Below, piece by piece: positions 23,689-34,065 of a DNA stretch of 64,000 bases. Positions within the stretch are counted from its first letter, which is position 1. Every line of letters starts with the position of its first letter. The position numbers were made by a program, and so were the translations under genes. This stretch comes from Noviherbaspirillum cavernae (GTDB taxonomy: Bacteria; Pseudomonadota; Gammaproteobacteria; Burkholderiales; Burkholderiaceae_D), in the NCBI RefSeq assembly GCF_003590875.1, contig NZ_QYUN01000002.1, positions 1,550,001 to 1,614,000 on the forward strand. The letters run 5' to 3'. Under the pieces are notes generated by a model, which was given only the letters and a program-made list of their open reading frames with translations, had not been told where the DNA came from and ran no database searches.

Positions 23689-26400
23689 TTACGCTGCCAG
23701 TAACTGACGCAGGACAAACGGCAGAATGCCGCCGTGCTTGTAGTAGTCCACTTCGATCGGCGTATCGATGCGCAGCAGCACCTTGACGTTCTTCTTGCTG
23801 CCATCGGCGCGCGTGATCACGAGCGTCACTTCCTGTTGCGGCTTGATGTCGCTTTCGATGCCTTTCAGATCGAAGGTTTCATTGCCGGTAATGCCCAGTG
23901 ACTGGATGCTGTCGTCACCGAGGAATTGCAGCGGCAACACGCCCATACCCACCAGGTTGGAACGGTGAATGCGCTCGAACGAACGTGCAATCACGGCCTT
24001 CACGCCCAGCAATTGCGTGCCCTTGGCGGCCCAGTCGCGCGACGAGCCGGTGCCGTATTCCTCGCCCGCGAATACCATTGTCGGCACGCCGTCGCCGATG
24101 TACTTCATCGCGGCGTCGTAGATCGACATCTGTTCGCCGGTCGGTTGGTGAAGCGTGACGCCGCCTTCGACGCGCGAGCCGTCCTGCTTGGCGGGGATCA
24201 TCAGGTTCTTGATGCGCACGTTGGCGAAGGTGCCGCGCATCATGACTTCATGGTTGCCGCGGCGCGAGCCGTAGGAATTGAAGTCTGCCTTCAGAACACC
24301 GTTTTCGAGCAGCCATTTGCCAGCCGGGCTCGATTCCTTGATCGAACCCGCAGGCGAAATGTGGTCGGTCGTGATCGAGTCGCCGAATACGCCCAGCGCG
24401 CGCGCGCCGCTGATTCCCGTTGCTGCAGCCTTCGGCTGCATCTCGAAGCCTTCGAAGAACGGCGGCTCGGCGATATAGGTTGAGCTTGGCCAGTTGTAGA
24501 CTTCGCCCTCGGCCACGCCCTTGATCTGCTCCCACAGCTTGCCCGGAGCGCCCTTGACATCAGCGTAGTTGTCCTTGAAGGTCTTGGCATTCATCGCAAA
24601 CTTCATCAGCTTGCTGATTTCTTCCGAAGTCGGCCAGATGTCGCCGAGGTAGATATCCTTGCCACCCTTGCCCTTTCCAACCGGCTCGGTCATCAGGTCT
24701 CTGGTGACGTTGCCGGCGATGGCGTAGGCCACAACCAGTGGCGGGGACGCCAGGAAGTTGGAGCGGATGTTCGGATGGATGCGTGCCTCGAAGTTGCGGT
24801 TGCCGGACAGCACAGCGGATGCAACGATATCGTTTGCCACGATCGCTTCGTTCATTGCCGGTGTCAGATCACCGGCATTACCGATACAGGTGGTGCAGCC
24901 GTATGCCGTCACGCCGAACCCGAGTTTCTCGAGGTAGGGCAGCAGGCCCGCGGCTTCCAGATACTTGGTGACGACGCGCGATCCAGGGGCGAGCGATGTC
25001 TTGATGTGCGGCGCGACTTTCAATCCTGCTTCAACAGCCTTCTTCGCCAACAGACCGGCGGCCAGCAAAACGCTCGGATTGGAGGTATTGGTGCAGGAGG
25101 TGATGGCGGCGATCAGCACGTCGCCGTTCTGCACCTTGACGCCATCGGTGTTTTCATAGACGGCGTCGAGGTCTTCCACCTTCTTGTTGAAACCGTTTTC
25201 AGCAACCGGCTTGGAGAAGAGATCGGCGAAGGTCGATTTGACGTTGCCGATTTCGATACGGTCCTGCGGACGCTTCGGACCGGCCAGCGACGGTGCAACG
25301 GTGCCAAGGTCGAGCGTGACGACGCTGGTGTAGTCGATCTCGCCTGCCTTCGGGATGCCGTACAGGTTCTGTGCCTTGAAGTAACCTGCGAAGGCGTCGA
25401 TCTCTGCCTTGCTGCGGCCTGTGCCCTTGAAGTATTCAATGGTCGCGTCATCGACCGGGAAGAAACCCATGGTGGCACCATATTCCGGCGCCATGTTGGC
25501 GATGGTTGCGCGGTCGGTCAGGGACAGTGATTCGGTACCTTCGCCGAAGAATTCGACGAATTTGCCGACGACCTTGTGCTTGCGCAGCAATTCGGTGATG
25601 GTCAGCACCAGGTCGGTTGCCGTCACGCCTTCGCGCAATTGGCCGGTCAGGTTCACGCCGACGACATCTGGTGTCAGGAAGTACACCGGCTGCCCGAGCA
25701 TGCCGGCTTCGGCCTCGATACCGCCCACGCCCCAGCCGACGACGCCGATGCCGTTGATCATGGTGGTGTGGGAATCGGTGCCGACCAGCGTGTCGGGGTA
25801 GTACACATCAGTCTTCTTGTGAACGCCGCGTGCCAGATATTCGAGGTTGACCTGGTGCACGATGCCGAAGCCCGGAGGCACGACGCCGAAGGTGTCGAAT
25901 GCCTGCATGCCCCACTTCATGAACTGGTAGCGCTCGTTGTTGCGCGAGAACTCCAGTTTCATGTTGAGGTCGAGCGCCTTCTTTTCACGGAAGTGGTCGA
26001 TCTGCACGGAGTGGTCGACCACCAGATCCACCGGCACCAGCGGTTCGATGTTCTTCGGCTTCTTGCCCATCTTGGAGGCGACGCCGCGCATCGCGGCCAG
26101 GTCGGCCAGCAGCGGCACACCGGTGAAGTCCTGCAACACGACGCGCGCAACCACGAAGGGAATCTCGTCAACACGCGCTGTGGTCGGGCCCCAGTTCGCG
26201 AGCTGCTTGACGTGCTCTTCGGTGACCTTCTTGCCGTCGCAATTGCGCAGCACCGACTCCAGCACGATGCGAATCGATACAGGCAAGCGCGAGATATTCA
26301 CGCCCAGCTTTTTCTCCAGAGCGGGGAGCGAGTAGAACTTGCCTTTTTTGGAATCCGAAATCTTGAATTCCTTGAGCGTGTTCAGAGTGTTGCGGGACAT
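23689..26400 (-). CDS. acnA: Aconitate hydratase A
   Basis: Isomerises citrate to isocitrate through cis-aconitate in the TCA cycle. 903 residues, normal for the AcnA/IRP1 type. [4Fe-4S] ligands are Cys in [10 protein letters not shown] and the pair in [11 protein letters not shown]. Other signatures are [26 protein letters not shown] and, in the C-terminal swivel domain, [16 protein letters not shown] with the catalytic Ser-Arg-Asp. AGGAG lies just before ATG 26400. It is the last gene of the minus-strand group mdh, CitE-like, small secreted protein, acnA, although spacing suggests its own promoter. Confidence 0.97.
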   Translation of the reverse strand: MSRNTLNTLKEFKISDSKKGKFYSLPALEKKLGVNISRLPVSIRIVLESVLRNCDGKKVTEEHVKQLANWGPTTARVDEIPFVVARVVLQDFTGVPLLADLAAMRGVASKMGKKPKNIEPLVPVDLVVDHSVQIDHFREKKALDLNMKLEFSRNNERYQFMKWGMQAFDTFGVVPPGFGIVHQVNLEYLARGVHKKTDVYYPDTLVGTDSHTTMINGIGVVGWGVGGIEAEAGMLGQPVYFLTPDVVGVNLTGQLREGVTATDLVLTITELLRKHKVVGKFVEFFGEGTESLSLTDRATIANMAPEYGATMGFFPVDDATIEYFKGTGRSKAEIDAFAGYFKAQNLYGIPKAGEIDYTSVVTLDLGTVAPSLAGPKRPQDRIEIGNVKSTFADLFSKPVAENGFNKKVEDLDAVYENTDGVKVQNGDVLIAAITSCTNTSNPSVLLAAGLLAKKAVEAGLKVAPHIKTSLAPGSRVVTKYLEAAGLLPYLEKLGFGVTAYGCTTCIGNAGDLTPAMNEAIVANDIVASAVLSGNRNFEARIHPNIRSNFLASPPLVVAYAIAGNVTRDLMTEPVGKGKGGKDIYLGDIWPTSEEISKLMKFAMNAKTFKDNYADVKGAPGKLWEQIKGVAEGEVYNWPSSTYIAEPPFFEGFEMQPKAAATGISGARALGVFGDSITTDHISPAGSIKESSPAGKWLLENGVLKADFNSYGSRRGNHEVMMRGTFANVRIKNLMIPAKQDGSRVEGGVTLHQPTGEQMSIYDAAMKYIGDGVPTMVFAGEEYGTGSSRDWAAKGTQLLGVKAVIARSFERIHRSNLVGMGVLPLQFLGDDSIQSLGITGNETFDLKGIESDIKPQQEVTLVITRADGSKKNVKVLLRIDTPIEVDYYKHGGILPFVLRQLLAA

Positions 26401-26495
26401 AGCCTCTCCTTAGATGCAATCAACTGAAAATAAAATGAACTTCAACCCTTGTTGCGACCGGCCTGTGTATCGGCCGGCCAAAATTTGTGTACTTC

Positions 26496-26990
26496 CTAGC
26501 TCTTGATTGTTTCTTCTGCCTTTGCCTTCAGTTGGTCCGGGTTTCTGCATTCATTCGCAAGCTGCTGCCCTTTCTTCGCGTCGAGCAACATACTTTTGGC
26601 CGGAATATCGATCCATACCCAGCCGCTTCTTCGGTTTTCGAAGCGATGTGCGCCGGTCGTCGTGTCCACGCGCTTCAAGCGAAGGAGCTGCTTCTTCCAG
26701 CGCAGGGCGATGTGCTTGTCGTCGTCGGCGTTGCGATAAATGGTGACCTTGTTGCCGAGCTCGCATGCAAATTCGGTCGCCGACGCGGATGTGACATCCG
26801 GCTCTTTGTCCTCTTCGTGATCGCCAGCTGCCGCATCTGCTTGCGGTGTCGGTTCGGTTTTCTTCTTGACTGTTTTCTTGGCTGCCGGCTTGTGCGTTTG
26901 CTTGGCGGCAGCGGCGCTGTCCTGAGCCAGCGCCGGCAGGCCGACACCCATGCCGATGGTTGCAAACAATAGTGCGGTAAGTAACTTCAT
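26496..26990 (-). CDS. Secreted Lys-rich protein, possibly MliC-like
   Basis: 164 residues. Signal peptide MKLLTALLFATIGMGVGLPALAQ, then a low-complexity linker rich in Lys, Pro and Ala. The C-terminal ~85 residues (FACELGNKVTIYRNADDDK, RLKRVDTTTGAHRFEN, SGWVWIDIPAKSMLLDAKKG and a final Cys in NECRN) have one Cys near each end. The order resembles MliC lysozyme inhibitors, but I am not certain. ATG 26990 has GGGGACC upstream; a longer frame to 27155 lacks such a site and would hide the signal peptide. Confidence 0.75.
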   Translation of the reverse strand: MKLLTALLFATIGMGVGLPALAQDSAAAAKQTHKPAAKKTVKKKTEPTPQADAAAGDHEEDKEPDVTSASATEFACELGNKVTIYRNADDDKHIALRWKKQLLRLKRVDTTTGAHRFENRRSGWVWIDIPAKSMLLDAKKGQQLANECRNPDQLKAKAEETIKS

Positions 26991-27048
26991 ATGGTGGTCC
27001 CCGGTTATGCGCGATTCGGCGAACATGCCGAAAAAGATTCGCGTGTTG

Positions 27049-28017
27049 TCATAGCAGGCCCGCAGCCGCTTCCGGCACGGGCAGGCCGCTTGCCTTGGCA
27101 CGTTGCAGGATCGTCCAGTAGTAACGATAGCTGGCACGGTCATGCAATCTGCCATTGTGTTGTATCGGTCCCCACTGAATCCGTTGGGCTTCAGTCAGGA
27201 TGGCCGATGCTTCATTAATTTCGGAGCTGCGGGGTGCGAACGCTTTCAGGATCGGTTTGATCTGATCCGGATGAATGCTCCACATGCGCGTATAACCGAG
27301 CTCCGACGATGCGCGCTGCGCGTCGCTCGCGACGATCGCCGTGTCCTTGATTTCGGTTGTTACGTTGTGCGATGGCGTCTTGCCGAAGGCATGGCAGGCT
27401 GCGGCAATTTCCAGCTTGGCGCGGACGACCAGCGGATGGGTGAACTGCCCGGGACTGCGCATGGCATTACCCGGGATGGCGCCGTAATGCGCCGACACGA
27501 AATCCATGATGCCGAACGACAGGCACTCGACTTGCGGCAAGGCGGCGATGGCGCGGACTTCGGCCAATGCTTCATGCGTTTCGATCAGCACGTGTACCGG
27601 CAAGTCGCTGCGTCCTGCCTTCTTCGCCTGACGGTTGATGAGCTGAACAGCTTGCTTGACCTCGGCAACGCTTTCCACCTTGGGGACAACAACATATGCC
27701 AGCCGTTGGGCTTGTTCGCAAATGATCGCGACATCGGTTTCAAAGCCGGGATGAGAGAGGTGGTGCAGGCGCGCGCCGATGCGATTGAAACGATTGTCGT
27801 CGCTTGCGACCAGAGAGGCGACCAGCCGGGCGTGTGCCTCTTCATTGCCGGCACTGGCGCCGTCTTCACAATCGAGGGTGATGTCGAAAACAGGGCCAAG
27901 CTCTTGTTGCAGAGCAATCGACTTACGCATGAGCTTTTCTGAACCGGCGTAATGGTCGCAAACCGGAATCGATACCGGCTGGCGTTTGCCCTGGAATAAA
28001 ACCTCGGAAGGGTGCAT
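27049..28017 (-). CDS. HpcH/HpaI (CitE-like) CoA-ester lyase
   Basis: TIM-barrel lyase of the CitE/malyl-CoA family, 322 residues. Recognised by PVFDITLDCEDGASAGNEE (metal-binding Glu/Asp), AYVVVPKVESVAEV, LPVHVLIETHEAL and CLSFGIMDFVSA. No acyl-carrier or CitF genes are nearby, so it is not part of citrate lyase; citramalyl- or malyl-CoA cleavage is more likely. Position between mdh and acnA suggests a role tied to TCA-cycle acids. ATG 28017 chosen; an ATG six bases upstream is equally possible. Confidence 0.9.
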   Translation of the reverse strand: MHPSEVLFQGKRQPVSIPVCDHYAGSEKLMRKSIALQQELGPVFDITLDCEDGASAGNEEAHARLVASLVASDDNRFNRIGARLHHLSHPGFETDVAIICEQAQRLAYVVVPKVESVAEVKQAVQLINRQAKKAGRSDLPVHVLIETHEALAEVRAIAALPQVECLSFGIMDFVSAHYGAIPGNAMRSPGQFTHPLVVRAKLEIAAACHAFGKTPSHNVTTEIKDTAIVASDAQRASSELGYTRMWSIHPDQIKPILKAFAPRSSEINEASAILTEAQRIQWGPIQHNGRLHDRASYRYYWTILQRAKASGLPVPEAAAGLL

Positions 28018-28107
28018 GTGCAACGTATTCTTGGATTTGATGCTGCGAGGTTGAAACAGGTGAGTGACGCGGCATGAAACGTTGCCGCGCCACTCGTCCA
28101 GCGGGGG

Positions 28108-29097
28108 TTAGCCCACGAGATGTTTTACGCCCTCACGCTCTTCCAGCAATTCCTTCAGCGTGACATTGATGCGCTCTTGCGAGAACGCGTCGATATCGAG
28201 TCCTTGAACGATCTTGTATTCACCATTCTCGGTCGTGACCGGGAAACCGAACATCGTGCCTTCCGGAATACCGTAGGAGCCGTCGGAAGGAATGCCCATC
28301 GTGGTCCACTTGCCGTTGGTGCCAAGCACCCAATCACGCACGTGGTCGATGGCGGCGTTGGCGGCCGATGCGGCGGACGACAGGCCGCGCGCTTCAATGA
28401 TGGCGGCACCGCGCTTGCCAACGGTGGGCAGGAACACGTCCTTGTTCCATGCATCGTCGTTGATCATGGCCTTGACCGATTGACCGTCAACCGTGGCGAA
28501 GCGGTAGTCGGCATACATTGTCGGCGAGTGGTTGCCCCATACGCACAGCTTTTCGATCTGGGAGACGGGCTTGCCGATCTTTGCCGCGACTTGCGACAGC
28601 GCGCGGTTGTGGTCGAGGCGCAGCATGGCGGTGAAATTCTTCGCAGGCAGGTTCGGTGCGGACTTCATGGCAATGTAGGCATTGGTGTTTGCCGGGTTGC
28701 CGACAACCAGGACCTTGACGTTGCGCGATGCCACGGCGTCCAGCGCCTTGCCTTGCACGGTGAAAATCTGTGCATTCGCTTCGAGCAGATCCTTGCGCTC
28801 CATGCCCGGTCCGCGCGGACGTGCGCCGACCAGCAGCGCAACATCGATATCCTTGAATGCAGTCATCGGATCGCTGTGTGCAGTCATGCCGGCCAGCAGC
28901 GGGAATGCGCAGTCGTCGATTTCCATCATCACGCCTTTGAGAGCCTTTTGCGCTTTTTCGTCGGGGATTTCCAGCAACTGCAGAATAACGGGCTGGTCTT
29001 TGCCGAGCATGTCGCCGTTTGCGATGCGGAACAGCAGGGAGTAGCCGATTTGGCCGGCGGCGCCGGTGACGGCAACGCGCATGGGGGCTTTAGCCAT
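28108..29097 (-). CDS. mdh: NAD-dependent malate dehydrogenase
   Basis: Oxidises malate to oxaloacetate in the TCA cycle. 329 residues, the usual length of the betaproteobacterial enzyme. The NAD-binding Rossmann motif is [19 protein letters not shown]. The substrate loop carries [15 protein letters not shown] with three Arg. Active-site segment [11 protein letters not shown] holds the Asp, and the catalytic His is in [16 protein letters not shown] 29097 was chosen because GGAG is close upstream and the protein then begins like its family; an upstream extension to 29199 is not expected. Divergent from gntR. Confidence 0.97.
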   Translation of the reverse strand: MAKAPMRVAVTGAAGQIGYSLLFRIANGDMLGKDQPVILQLLEIPDEKAQKALKGVMMEIDDCAFPLLAGMTAHSDPMTAFKDIDVALLVGARPRGPGMERKDLLEANAQIFTVQGKALDAVASRNVKVLVVGNPANTNAYIAMKSAPNLPAKNFTAMLRLDHNRALSQVAAKIGKPVSQIEKLCVWGNHSPTMYADYRFATVDGQSVKAMINDDAWNKDVFLPTVGKRGAAIIEARGLSSAASAANAAIDHVRDWVLGTNGKWTTMGIPSDGSYGIPEGTMFGFPVTTENGEYKIVQGLDIDAFSQERINVTLKELLEEREGVKHLVG

Positions 29098-29324
29098 GAT
29101 GAATCTCCAAAGTGGTAATGAAAACGGAGTGGAACGTTCAGAAAATTTCTGCAAGCCTGTAATAATACCGTTGAAAGCCTGCCAAGTCACAGCCTGCACC
29201 CTGTCGTGGGCGGGTCTTGCAGTGCTTGAATGTCATGCAAGGCTCCGCATTTTCAAGGCATGAGTACGGTCAATAATTGCTCGCGAGTGTAGGCGCACAT
29301 GGCTGCTCTGTCAATGACTATCTT

Positions 29325-29342
29325 ATGTCTTATATAAGACAT
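29325..29342. promoter_or_regulatory. 18-bp perfect palindrome, probable GntR operator
   Basis: ATGTCTTATATAAGACAT is a perfect palindrome 58 bases upstream of the regulator ATG and between divergent mdh and gntR. Its centre TATATA could be part of a -10 element. Binding by the adjacent GntR/UTRA protein is inferred from position and from the usual GT-N-AC style of such operators. Confidence 0.6.
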
Positions 29343-29399
29343 ATCACACGTCACTTTTTGCTAGACTGCAAAGGGTATTTTGTGGTGAAATCTGGCGCT

Positions 29400-30188
29400 A
29401 TGAGTTCCAATCCGTCCAACTTGTCGGCCAACAGCGCATCTGGTGCGGGGGCTTCTGCTTCTGGAGCATCATCGCCCACCTTCAGTCCGCTTTATCAGCA
29501 AATCAAGGGGCTTATCACGCAGAGCCTCCAGTCCGGCGAGTGGAAGCCTGGTGAATTGATCCCAAGCGAGGTCGAATTGGCCGCGCGTTTCAAGGTAAGC
29601 CAGGGAACCGTACGCAAGGCGATCGACGAGTTGGCGGCGGAGAATCTGGTCATGCGCCGTCAAGGCAAAGGAACGTTTGTCGCGACCCATCACGAGGCGC
29701 GCGCGCAATTCCGTTTCCTCCGTCTGATGCCCGATGCGGGCGAGCCGCATAACGCAGATAACAAGATTCTTGAGGTCAAGCGTTTGCGCGCTCCGGCGGA
29801 GGTTGCACGTCTGCTTGATATCAAATCCGGTGATTCGGTTGTCTTCATCAGGCGTGTGCAGTCGTTTGACGGTGCGCCGACGATTGTCGAAGAGCTGTGG
29901 TTGCCGGGAGTGATTTTCAGAGGTCTGACCGCAGAACGTCTGGTCGAATACAAGGGGCCGATGTACGGCTTGTTTGAAACTGAATTCGGTACGCGGATGA
30001 TTCGTGCGGCGGAAAAAATTCGTGCAGTGGCCGCGGATGAGGTGACTGCGGAGTTGTTGAGCATCGCGTTGAATACGCCTTTGCTCAGTGTGGAGCGCGT
30101 GTCGTATACCTATGGCGACAAGCCGGTTGAGGTTCGTCGAGGTCTGTACTTGACTGATCATCATCATTATCAAAACGAGTTGAGTTGA
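29400..30188 (+). CDS. GntR/HutC-family (UTRA) transcriptional regulator
   Basis: 262-residue repressor-type protein. After a Ser/Ala-rich N-terminal tail, residues ~30-95 are the winged helix (SPLYQQIKGLITQSLQSGEW, GELIPSEVELAARFKVSQGT, VRKAIDELAAENLVMRRQGKG). The rest is a UTRA ligand domain (FIRRVQSFDGAPTIVEELWLPG, LLSVERVSYTYGDKPVEVRRG). ATG 29400 was chosen because an earlier start would translate the operator palindrome. It lies 141 bases before sdhC. Location between mdh and sdh suggests control of TCA genes by a metabolite. Confidence 0.92.
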   Translation: MSSNPSNLSANSASGAGASASGASSPTFSPLYQQIKGLITQSLQSGEWKPGELIPSEVELAARFKVSQGTVRKAIDELAAENLVMRRQGKGTFVATHHEARAQFRFLRLMPDAGEPHNADNKILEVKRLRAPAEVARLLDIKSGDSVVFIRRVQSFDGAPTIVEELWLPGVIFRGLTAERLVEYKGPMYGLFETEFGTRMIRAAEKIRAVAADEVTAELLSIALNTPLLSVERVSYTYGDKPVEVRRGLYLTDHHHYQNELS

Positions 30189-30329
30189 CAAAACCGTCGG
30201 GCTGGCCAGATGGTCGGCGGATTTTCGTGCGCCAAGCGGACACAGTATGCGCAATGCATAATAACTGTTGGTGTGCCGCACAAAAATCGGCGAAAATTAC
30301 GGGATTGTTATGCTCAGGGAGGTGCTGTT

Positions 30330-30740
30330 ATGTCTGAAGCCGTGAACAAGAATCGGCGACAATTTGGTGTCATGCGGTTTGCTGATGTCATGCATTATCG
30401 ATTGCCCCTTGCGGGATACATATCGATCCTGCATCGAGTCAGCGGAGCGTTGATGTTTTTTCTACTGCCTTTTGTCTTGTATCTGCTGGACAAAAGTCTC
30501 ACATCCGAAATTTCTTTTGAATATCTCAAAGGCTTTACTTCCCACTGGTTTGCAAAGCTTCTCATCCTTGCATTGGTCTGGTCGTATCTCCATCATTTCT
30601 GCGCCGGCATCCGCCATCTGTTCATGGATTTTCACGTGGGCGTCGACAAGGACAGCGCACGTAAATCATCTGTAGCAGTTTTTGCAGTCAGCCTTCCGCT
30701 GACCGCATTGGTTGCATTGAAATTGTTCGGAGCGTTTTAA
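30330..30740 (+). CDS. sdhC: Succinate dehydrogenase cytochrome b556 subunit
   Basis: Membrane anchor subunit of complex II, 136 residues, three transmembrane helices. The quinone/heme signature H-R-x-S-G is in GYISILHRVSGALMFFLLP, and the heme-ligand His is in HHFCAGIRHLFMD. AGGGAGG precedes ATG 30330. First gene of sdhCDAB; its last base abuts the sdhD start. Confidence 0.95.
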   Translation: MSEAVNKNRRQFGVMRFADVMHYRLPLAGYISILHRVSGALMFFLLPFVLYLLDKSLTSEISFEYLKGFTSHWFAKLLILALVWSYLHHFCAGIRHLFMDFHVGVDKDSARKSSVAVFAVSLPLTALVALKLFGAF

Positions 30741-31109
30741 ATGGCAAATAACAATATCGGGCCGCGGCGGCTGGTTGTCGGCGCGCATTACGGACTGAGA
30801 GATTGGATGGCGCAACGCGCCACCGCAATCGTGATGGCCCTGTACACAGTCATTCTTCTGGTTGCATTTTTGAGCGGCAACAATTTCAGCTACGAAGGCT
30901 GGGCCGGTCTGTTCTCGCACCAGTGGTTCAAGATCGCCACCTTCGTCACTCTCATGTCCCTCTTTTATCACGCATGGGTTGGATTGCGTGACATCTGGAT
31001 GGACTACTGCACCAAGTCGGTCGTGCTCCGGCTGGTGTTGCAGGTTGCCACACTCCTGTGGCTGATCGGTTGTGCCGGATGGGCGGCACAGATTATCTGG
31101 AGAGTGTAA
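30741..31109 (+). CDS. sdhD: Succinate dehydrogenase hydrophobic membrane anchor
   Basis: Second membrane anchor, 122 residues, three helices ([17 protein letters not shown], [34 protein letters not shown]). The conserved heme/quinone segment [13 protein letters not shown] includes the His and Asp-Tyr pair. Starts directly after the sdhC stop and ends three bases before sdhA. Confidence 0.94.
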   Translation: MANNNIGPRRLVVGAHYGLRDWMAQRATAIVMALYTVILLVAFLSGNNFSYEGWAGLFSHQWFKIATFVTLMSLFYHAWVGLRDIWMDYCTKSVVLRLVLQVATLLWLIGCAGWAAQIIWRV

Positions 31110-31111
31110 TC

Positions 31112-32890
31112 GTGGCAGCAATTAAAACCTCTATTCCTTCCCGCCGTTTCGATGCGGTAATTATTGGCGCCGGTGGTTCCGGTATGCGCGCTTCGTTGCA
31201 ACTGGCAGAAGCCGGTTTGAATGTCGCAGTACTGTCCAAAGTATTCCCGACTCGTTCGCATACCGTTGCAGCACAAGGGGGCATCGGTGCATCCCTCGGT
31301 AACATGTCCGAAGACAACTGGTATTGGCACATGTTCGATACCGTCAAAGGCTCGGATTACCTGGGCGACCAGGACGCGATCGAATTCATGTGCCGTGAGG
31401 CACCGAAGGTCGTGTACGAGCTCGAGCATTTCGGCATGCCGTTCGACCGCAATCCGGATGGCACGATCTATCAGCGCCCGTTCGGCGGCCATACCGCCAA
31501 CTTCGGTGAAAAGCCTGTACAACGTGCTTGCGCTGCAGCCGACCGTACCGGTCACGCGTTGCTGCACACGCTGTATCAGCGTAACGTGCGCGCAAAAACG
31601 CATTTCTTCGTCGAGTGGATGGCGATTGATCTGATTCGCGATGCGGATGGCGACATTCTCGGTGTGGTTGCACTGGAGATGGAAACCGGCGACGTGATGA
31701 TTCTCGAAGCCAAGACCACACTGTTCGCGACTGGCGGAGCAGGGCGCATTTTCGCGGCTTCGACCAATGCATTCATCAATACTGGTGACGGCATGGGCAT
31801 GGCTGCGCGTGCGGGCTTGCCGTTGCAGGATATGGAATTCTGGCAGTTCCACCCGACCGGCGTATCCGGTGCAGGCGTGCTGATCACAGAAGGCGTGCGA
31901 GGCGAGGGCGGCATTCTCATCAACAGCAATGGCGAGCGTTTCATGGAACGCTATGCACCGACGCTGAAGGATCTTGCGCCGCGTGACTTCGTTTCGCGTT
32001 CAATGGATCAGGAAATCAAGGAAGGTCGCGGATGCGGCCCGAACAAGGATCACGTGCTGCTCGATCTGCGTCATATCGGTGCCGACACGATTCGCAAACG
32101 TCTGCCTTCGATCCTCGAAATCGGCCACAAATTCGCCAACGTCGACGCAACCAAGGAACCGATCCCGGTTGTGCCTACCATTCACTACCAGATGGGTGGC
32201 ATTCCGACGAACATCTACGGTCAGGTCGTCGCGCCGAAGAACGGCATCCCGAATGAAGTCGTCAATGGCATGTATGCCATCGGCGAATGCGCATGCGTTT
32301 CCGTGCATGGTGCAAATCGCCTCGGCACCAACTCGCTGCTGGACCTCGTGGTCTTCGGGCGAGCCGCCGGCAATCACATCGTGGCAAGCAATCTGAAGGC
32401 GAAGAGCCACAAGCCATTGCCTGCCGATGCGGCCGATGTCGCTCTGTCGCGTTTGGCAAAACTGGAAACCAGCACAGGTTCGGAGCGGGTGCAGGATGTT
32501 GCCAATGCAATTCGCTCCGCGATGCAACAGTACTGCGGCGTATTCCGTACCGATGAATTGCTGCAAACCGGCTACAAGAAAATCATGGAGCTGGATGAAC
32601 GCCGCAAGCACGTGTCTTTCAAGGACAAGTCGAAGGTCTTCAACACCGCTCGCGTCGAGGCGCTGGAGCTCGATAACCTGATCGAGACAGCGAAAGCCAC
32701 CATCACGTCAGCTACTGCCCGCAAGGAGTCGCGTGGTGCCCATGCGCATCGCGACTACGAGAAGCGTGACGACGAGAACTGGATGAAGCACACGCTGTGG
32801 TTCTCCGAAGGCAACCGCCTCGACTACAAGCCTGTCAACACGAAGCCGTTGACTGTCGAAACCTTCAAGCCTAAAGCGCGTACTTTCTAA
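31112..32890 (+). CDS. sdhA: Succinate dehydrogenase flavoprotein subunit
   Basis: Oxidises succinate to fumarate; FAD is bound covalently. 592 residues from GTG 31112 ([20 protein letters not shown]). FAD-binding [13 protein letters not shown]; the His that carries FAD is in [11 protein letters not shown]; substrate-binding [15 protein letters not shown] and RGEGG; catalytic Arg in [17 protein letters not shown] was chosen because it follows sdhD by two bases; a start at 31058 would overlap sdhD by 52 bases. Confidence 0.96.
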   Translation: MAAIKTSIPSRRFDAVIIGAGGSGMRASLQLAEAGLNVAVLSKVFPTRSHTVAAQGGIGASLGNMSEDNWYWHMFDTVKGSDYLGDQDAIEFMCREAPKVVYELEHFGMPFDRNPDGTIYQRPFGGHTANFGEKPVQRACAAADRTGHALLHTLYQRNVRAKTHFFVEWMAIDLIRDADGDILGVVALEMETGDVMILEAKTTLFATGGAGRIFAASTNAFINTGDGMGMAARAGLPLQDMEFWQFHPTGVSGAGVLITEGVRGEGGILINSNGERFMERYAPTLKDLAPRDFVSRSMDQEIKEGRGCGPNKDHVLLDLRHIGADTIRKRLPSILEIGHKFANVDATKEPIPVVPTIHYQMGGIPTNIYGQVVAPKNGIPNEVVNGMYAIGECACVSVHGANRLGTNSLLDLVVFGRAAGNHIVASNLKAKSHKPLPADAADVALSRLAKLETSTGSERVQDVANAIRSAMQQYCGVFRTDELLQTGYKKIMELDERRKHVSFKDKSKVFNTARVEALELDNLIETAKATITSATARKESRGAHAHRDYEKRDDENWMKHTLWFSEGNRLDYKPVNTKPLTVETFKPKARTF

Positions 32891-32902
32891 CAAGGTAGGA
32901 AC

Positions 32903-33613
32903 ATGCCACGTACTCTGAAATTTCAAATCTACCGCTACGATCCGGATAAGGACGCGAAGCCGTACATGCAGGACTTGACGGTGGAACTGCAAGATACCGA
33001 CAAGATGCTGCTGGATGCATTGCAGCGTATTAAATCGGATGTCGATGATTCATTGGCGCTGCGCCGCTCCTGCCGCGAAGGCGTATGCGGTTCCGATGCC
33101 ATGAATATCAATGGCAAGAACGGATTGGCTTGCACCACCAATCTGAACGAATTGACCGAACCGATCGTCTTGCGTCCGCTGCCCGGCCTGCCGGTAATCC
33201 GCGACTTGATCGTGGACATGACGCAGTTTTTCAAGCAATACCATTCGATCAAGCCATTCCTGATCAACGACACGATTCCACCGGAGAAAGAACGTCTGCA
33301 AAGTCCGGAAGAGCGTGAAGAGCTGGATGGCCTGTACGAGTGCATTCTCTGTGCATGCTGCTCGACGTCCTGCCCATCATTCTGGTGGAACCCGGACAAG
33401 TTCGTCGGTCCGGCAGGCTTGCTGCAGGCATATCGCTTTATTGCCGATAGCCGCGATGAAGCTACAAACGCACGGCTGGACAATCTGGAAGATCCGTATC
33501 GCTTGTTCCGTTGCCACACGATCATGAATTGTGTCGATGTCTGCCCGAAAGGCCTGAACCCGACCAAGGCGATCGGCAAGATCAAGGAACTGATGGTGCG
33601 TCGTGCTGTTTAA
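32903..33613 (+). CDS. sdhB: Succinate dehydrogenase iron-sulfur subunit
   Basis: Transfers electrons from FAD to quinone. 236 residues. [2Fe-2S] ligands lie in [14 protein letters not shown] and NGLAC; [4Fe-4S] and [3Fe-4S] ligands in [13 protein letters not shown] and [17 protein letters not shown]. The Trp in SFWWNP is the usual quinone-site residue. Ribosome site AAGGTAGG. 12 bases after sdhA. Confidence 0.97.
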   Translation: MPRTLKFQIYRYDPDKDAKPYMQDLTVELQDTDKMLLDALQRIKSDVDDSLALRRSCREGVCGSDAMNINGKNGLACTTNLNELTEPIVLRPLPGLPVIRDLIVDMTQFFKQYHSIKPFLINDTIPPEKERLQSPEEREELDGLYECILCACCSTSCPSFWWNPDKFVGPAGLLQAYRFIADSRDEATNARLDNLEDPYRLFRCHTIMNCVDVCPKGLNPTKAIGKIKELMVRRAV

Positions 33614-33627
33614 GTTGTATTAGTAAC

Positions 33628-33661
33628 ACAAGGGCGGAGGCGAATCGGCTTCCGCCTTGTT
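33628..33661 (+). terminator. Hairpin downstream of sdhB
   Basis: ACAAGGGCGGAGGC and GGCTTCCGCCTTGT pair with one bulged base, followed by TT. It could attenuate transcription into sdhE and gltA. Confidence 0.45.
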
Positions 33662-33722
33662 TCGTGCGCCATTGCCCGACCATGGGTTTGGGATGGCGAA
33701 TGAAATAGCGTAATGAGGATTT

Positions 33723-33992
33723 ATGTCGATATCCCACCAGTCCGACCCGGCAAAACGGGCCCGACTTCGCTGGCGCGCAAGGCGCGGCTTGCTGGAAAAC
33801 GATTTGATCGTGTCGCGTTTCCTTGATGCGCACGAGACTGCATTGACAGATGAAGAAGTCGACGCGTTTTCGCGTCTGATGGAGTTGGCGGACGGGGACT
33901 TGATGGATTTGCTCCTCGCACGCAAGGAGCCTGAAGCCGAAATTGATTTTCCGCATGTCCGGGCTTTGCTGGTGAGGCTCCGCGCCGCCTGA
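33723..33992 (+). CDS. sdhE: FAD assembly factor SdhE
   Basis: Small helical protein (89 residues) that promotes flavination of SdhA. The hallmark RGxxE motif is present in RARRGLLENDLIVSRFL, followed by LTDEEVDAFSRLMELADGDLMDLL, the usual length and order. 109 bases after sdhB and 73 bases before gltA. Cytoplasmic; works on the gene product three genes upstream. Confidence 0.95.
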   Translation: MSISHQSDPAKRARLRWRARRGLLENDLIVSRFLDAHETALTDEEVDAFSRLMELADGDLMDLLLARKEPEAEIDFPHVRALLVRLRAA

Positions 33993-34065
33993 TACAAGAT
34001 CGTTGCAACTTGTGTTTGTGTTTTTATAACAATCGATTCACCCATCTGCATTTGAAGGAAGCGCC

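Noticed and set aside
28048..28107. Hairpin between mdh and the CitE-like gene as a terminator
   Set aside because: A stem is visible (CGCGGCA/TGCCGCG) but no T run follows on the minus strand, so termination is not supported.
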